Source: Sphingomonas sp. IC081 (GTDB lineage Bacteria > Pseudomonadota > Alphaproteobacteria > Sphingomonadales > Sphingomonadaceae). From it: 64,000 nt of DNA. The DNA is taken from NCBI RefSeq assembly GCF_006874585.1, contig NZ_CP029761.1, positions 3,421,001-3,485,000 of the forward strand, read 5' to 3'. A model generated the notes under the pieces. The model was not told where the DNA came from, made no database searches, and saw only the letters and a program-made list of their open reading frames with translations. Both the position numbers and the translations under genes were made by a program. Within the stretch, counting starts at the first letter, position 1. Every line of letters begins with the position of its first letter. This document shows positions 63,246 through 64,000 of this stretch, in pieces.

Positions 63246-63524
63246 ATGAAGGTCAATGTCGAGGTAGAATGCTCGCCCGAAGAGGCCCGCCGCTTCCTTG
63301 GCCTGCCCGATGTGACCAAGGCCAACGAGGTCTATGTCGATGCGCTCAGCAAGGCGATGCAGGGTGTCGGCAGCGTCGATCAGCTTCAGGAACTGACCAA
63401 GCAGGTCGCGCCAATGGGCGAATTCGGGCTGAAGCTGTTCCAGCAGCTGATGGAAAGCGGTGCCGCCATGGCGCTTAGCGGCGTGCTCAATCCGCAAGGC
63501 GGCAAGCCCAAGAAGGACAACTGA
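63246..63524 (+). CDS. DUF6489-like small protein
   Basis: A 92-residue protein. MKVNVEVECSPEEARRFLGLPDVTKANEVYVDAL and FGLKLFQQLMESGAAMALSG fit small conserved sphingomonad proteins that I associate with DUF6489. No signal or membrane segment. It is 38 bp upstream of mnmE on the same strand and divergent from the dienelactone hydrolase. Confidence 0.72.
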   Translation: MKVNVEVECSPEEARRFLGLPDVTKANEVYVDALSKAMQGVGSVDQLQELTKQVAPMGEFGLKLFQQLMESGAAMALSGVLNPQGGKPKKDN

Positions 63525-63562
63525 GCCTTCACGGACGAACCCGCTCGGGCTAGGCGGGGTCC

Positions 63563-64000
63563 ATGTCCGAAACCGTTTCCGCTTCCACCATCTTTGCCTT
63601 GTCGAGCGGTGCGCCGCCGGCTGCCATTGCCATCATTCGTGTGAGCGGCCCCGAGGCCGGGGCTGCGCTTTGCGCTCTGGCGGGTTCGCTGCCCGAACCG
63701 CGCCGGGCGCACTACCGCGTGCTGCGGGACCGCGAAGGGTCCGTGCTGGATCAGGCGCTGGTGCTGTGGTTCCCGGGACCGACGACGGCCACCGGCGAGG
63801 ACCTGGCCGAGTTCCATCTTCATGGGGGCAGGGCGGTGGTCAACGCCGTCGAGGCGGAACTGGCCCGGCTGCCGAAGTTGCGCCGCGCAACTCCCGGGGA
63901 ATTCACCCGCCGCGCCTTTGCCAACGGCCGGATCGATCTCGCCGAGGCCGAAGGGCTGGCGGACCTGCTCTCCGCCGAGACCGAACTGCAGCGTCGTTCG
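63563..64000 (+). CDS. mnmE: tRNA modification GTPase MnmE, N-terminal part (3' end outside window)
   Basis: With MnmG makes the 5-carboxymethylaminomethyl group on wobble uridine. The 146 residues seen cover the N-terminal tetrahydrofolate-binding domain: [69 protein letters not shown]. The GTPase domain lies beyond the window. Gene order rho-mnmE is the usual one on the right side of the alphaproteobacterial origin. Confidence 0.96.
   Translation, partial: MSETVSASTIFALSSGAPPAAIAIIRVSGPEAGAALCALAGSLPEPRRAHYRVLRDREGSVLDQALVLWFPGPTTATGEDLAEFHLHGGRAVVNAVEAELARLPKLRRATPGEFTRRAFANGRIDLAEAEGLADLLSAETELQRRS

Overview
The window is 64 kb of GC-rich (roughly 65%) bacterial chromosome. It is densely coding, with many ATGA/GTGA stop-start overlaps. 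Gene content points to an alphaproteobacterium of the order Sphingomonadales, probably Novosphingobium or a close relative. The evidence is an UrcA-family protein, DUF2093, DUF1491, a DUF6489-like protein, a PfkB adenosine kinase, a type-2 CtaA, a SUF operon carrying a DUF559-like gene, and a hemE-hemJ-rho-mnmE order beside maf-aroE-coaE-dnaQ. This assignment is inference; no rRNA or tRNA gene is present to test it. No prophage, insertion sequence or CRISPR array was seen.

Layout. 1-7.4 kb: end of ileS, lspA, two lipoproteins, a CorC-type CBS protein, nadC, tadA, rpmB. 7.5-15.7 kb: a leftward xseA-DUF2093-M23 peptidase-esterase run divergent from purD, small unknown genes, a DEDDh exonuclease whose ribosome-binding site lies in a hairpin, and adenosine kinase. 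15.9-23.7 kb: a LytS/LytTR-type two-component pair, UrcA, a lipid-kinase/phosphoesterase pair, a PadR-HAAS-GIN envelope-stress-like module and a secreted nuclease. 23.8-28.9 kb: rplM-rpsI, ctaA-cutA, a MerC-like protein, thiS-thiG. 28.9-34.4 kb: an intergenic, partly AT-rich patch with inverted repeats, a ChaA antiporter, an acyl-CoA synthetase, pyrD and an unexplained strong terminator. 34.4-41.2 kb: a nine-gene SUF iron-sulfur operon led by an Rrf2 regulator. 41.3-49.7 kb: class I fumarase, a PCMT-like protein with tolC, a PopZ-like protein, thioesterase, thin ferredoxin, CBS protein, erpA-xth and a cell-wall hydrolase. 49.9-55.6 kb (all leftward): DUF1491, thioesterase, ptsN, hpf, dnaQ, coaE, aroE, maf, ppsR. 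55.9-64 kb: hemE, hemJ, rho, a TerC protein, a quinone oxidoreductase, an FMN glutamate-synthase-like protein, a dienelactone hydrolase and the start of mnmE.

The most informative non-coding segment is 55603-55948, between the divergent ppsR and hemE genes. It holds eleven GANTC (CcrM-type) sites in about 225 bp, near-consensus DnaA boxes, a 15-bp palindrome and an AT-rich tract. In the hemE-adjacent context known from Caulobacter, I read it as the chromosomal replication origin. Other points of interest are a catalytically degenerate DUF559 protein inside the SUF operon, a family of palindromic intergenic repeats at four places, the SD-masking hairpin ahead of the exonuclease gene, and the purD/xseA pair whose start codons lie 5 bp apart. 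Start codons given here were chosen from gene overlaps, Shine-Dalgarno matches and family length, and are uncertain where stated.
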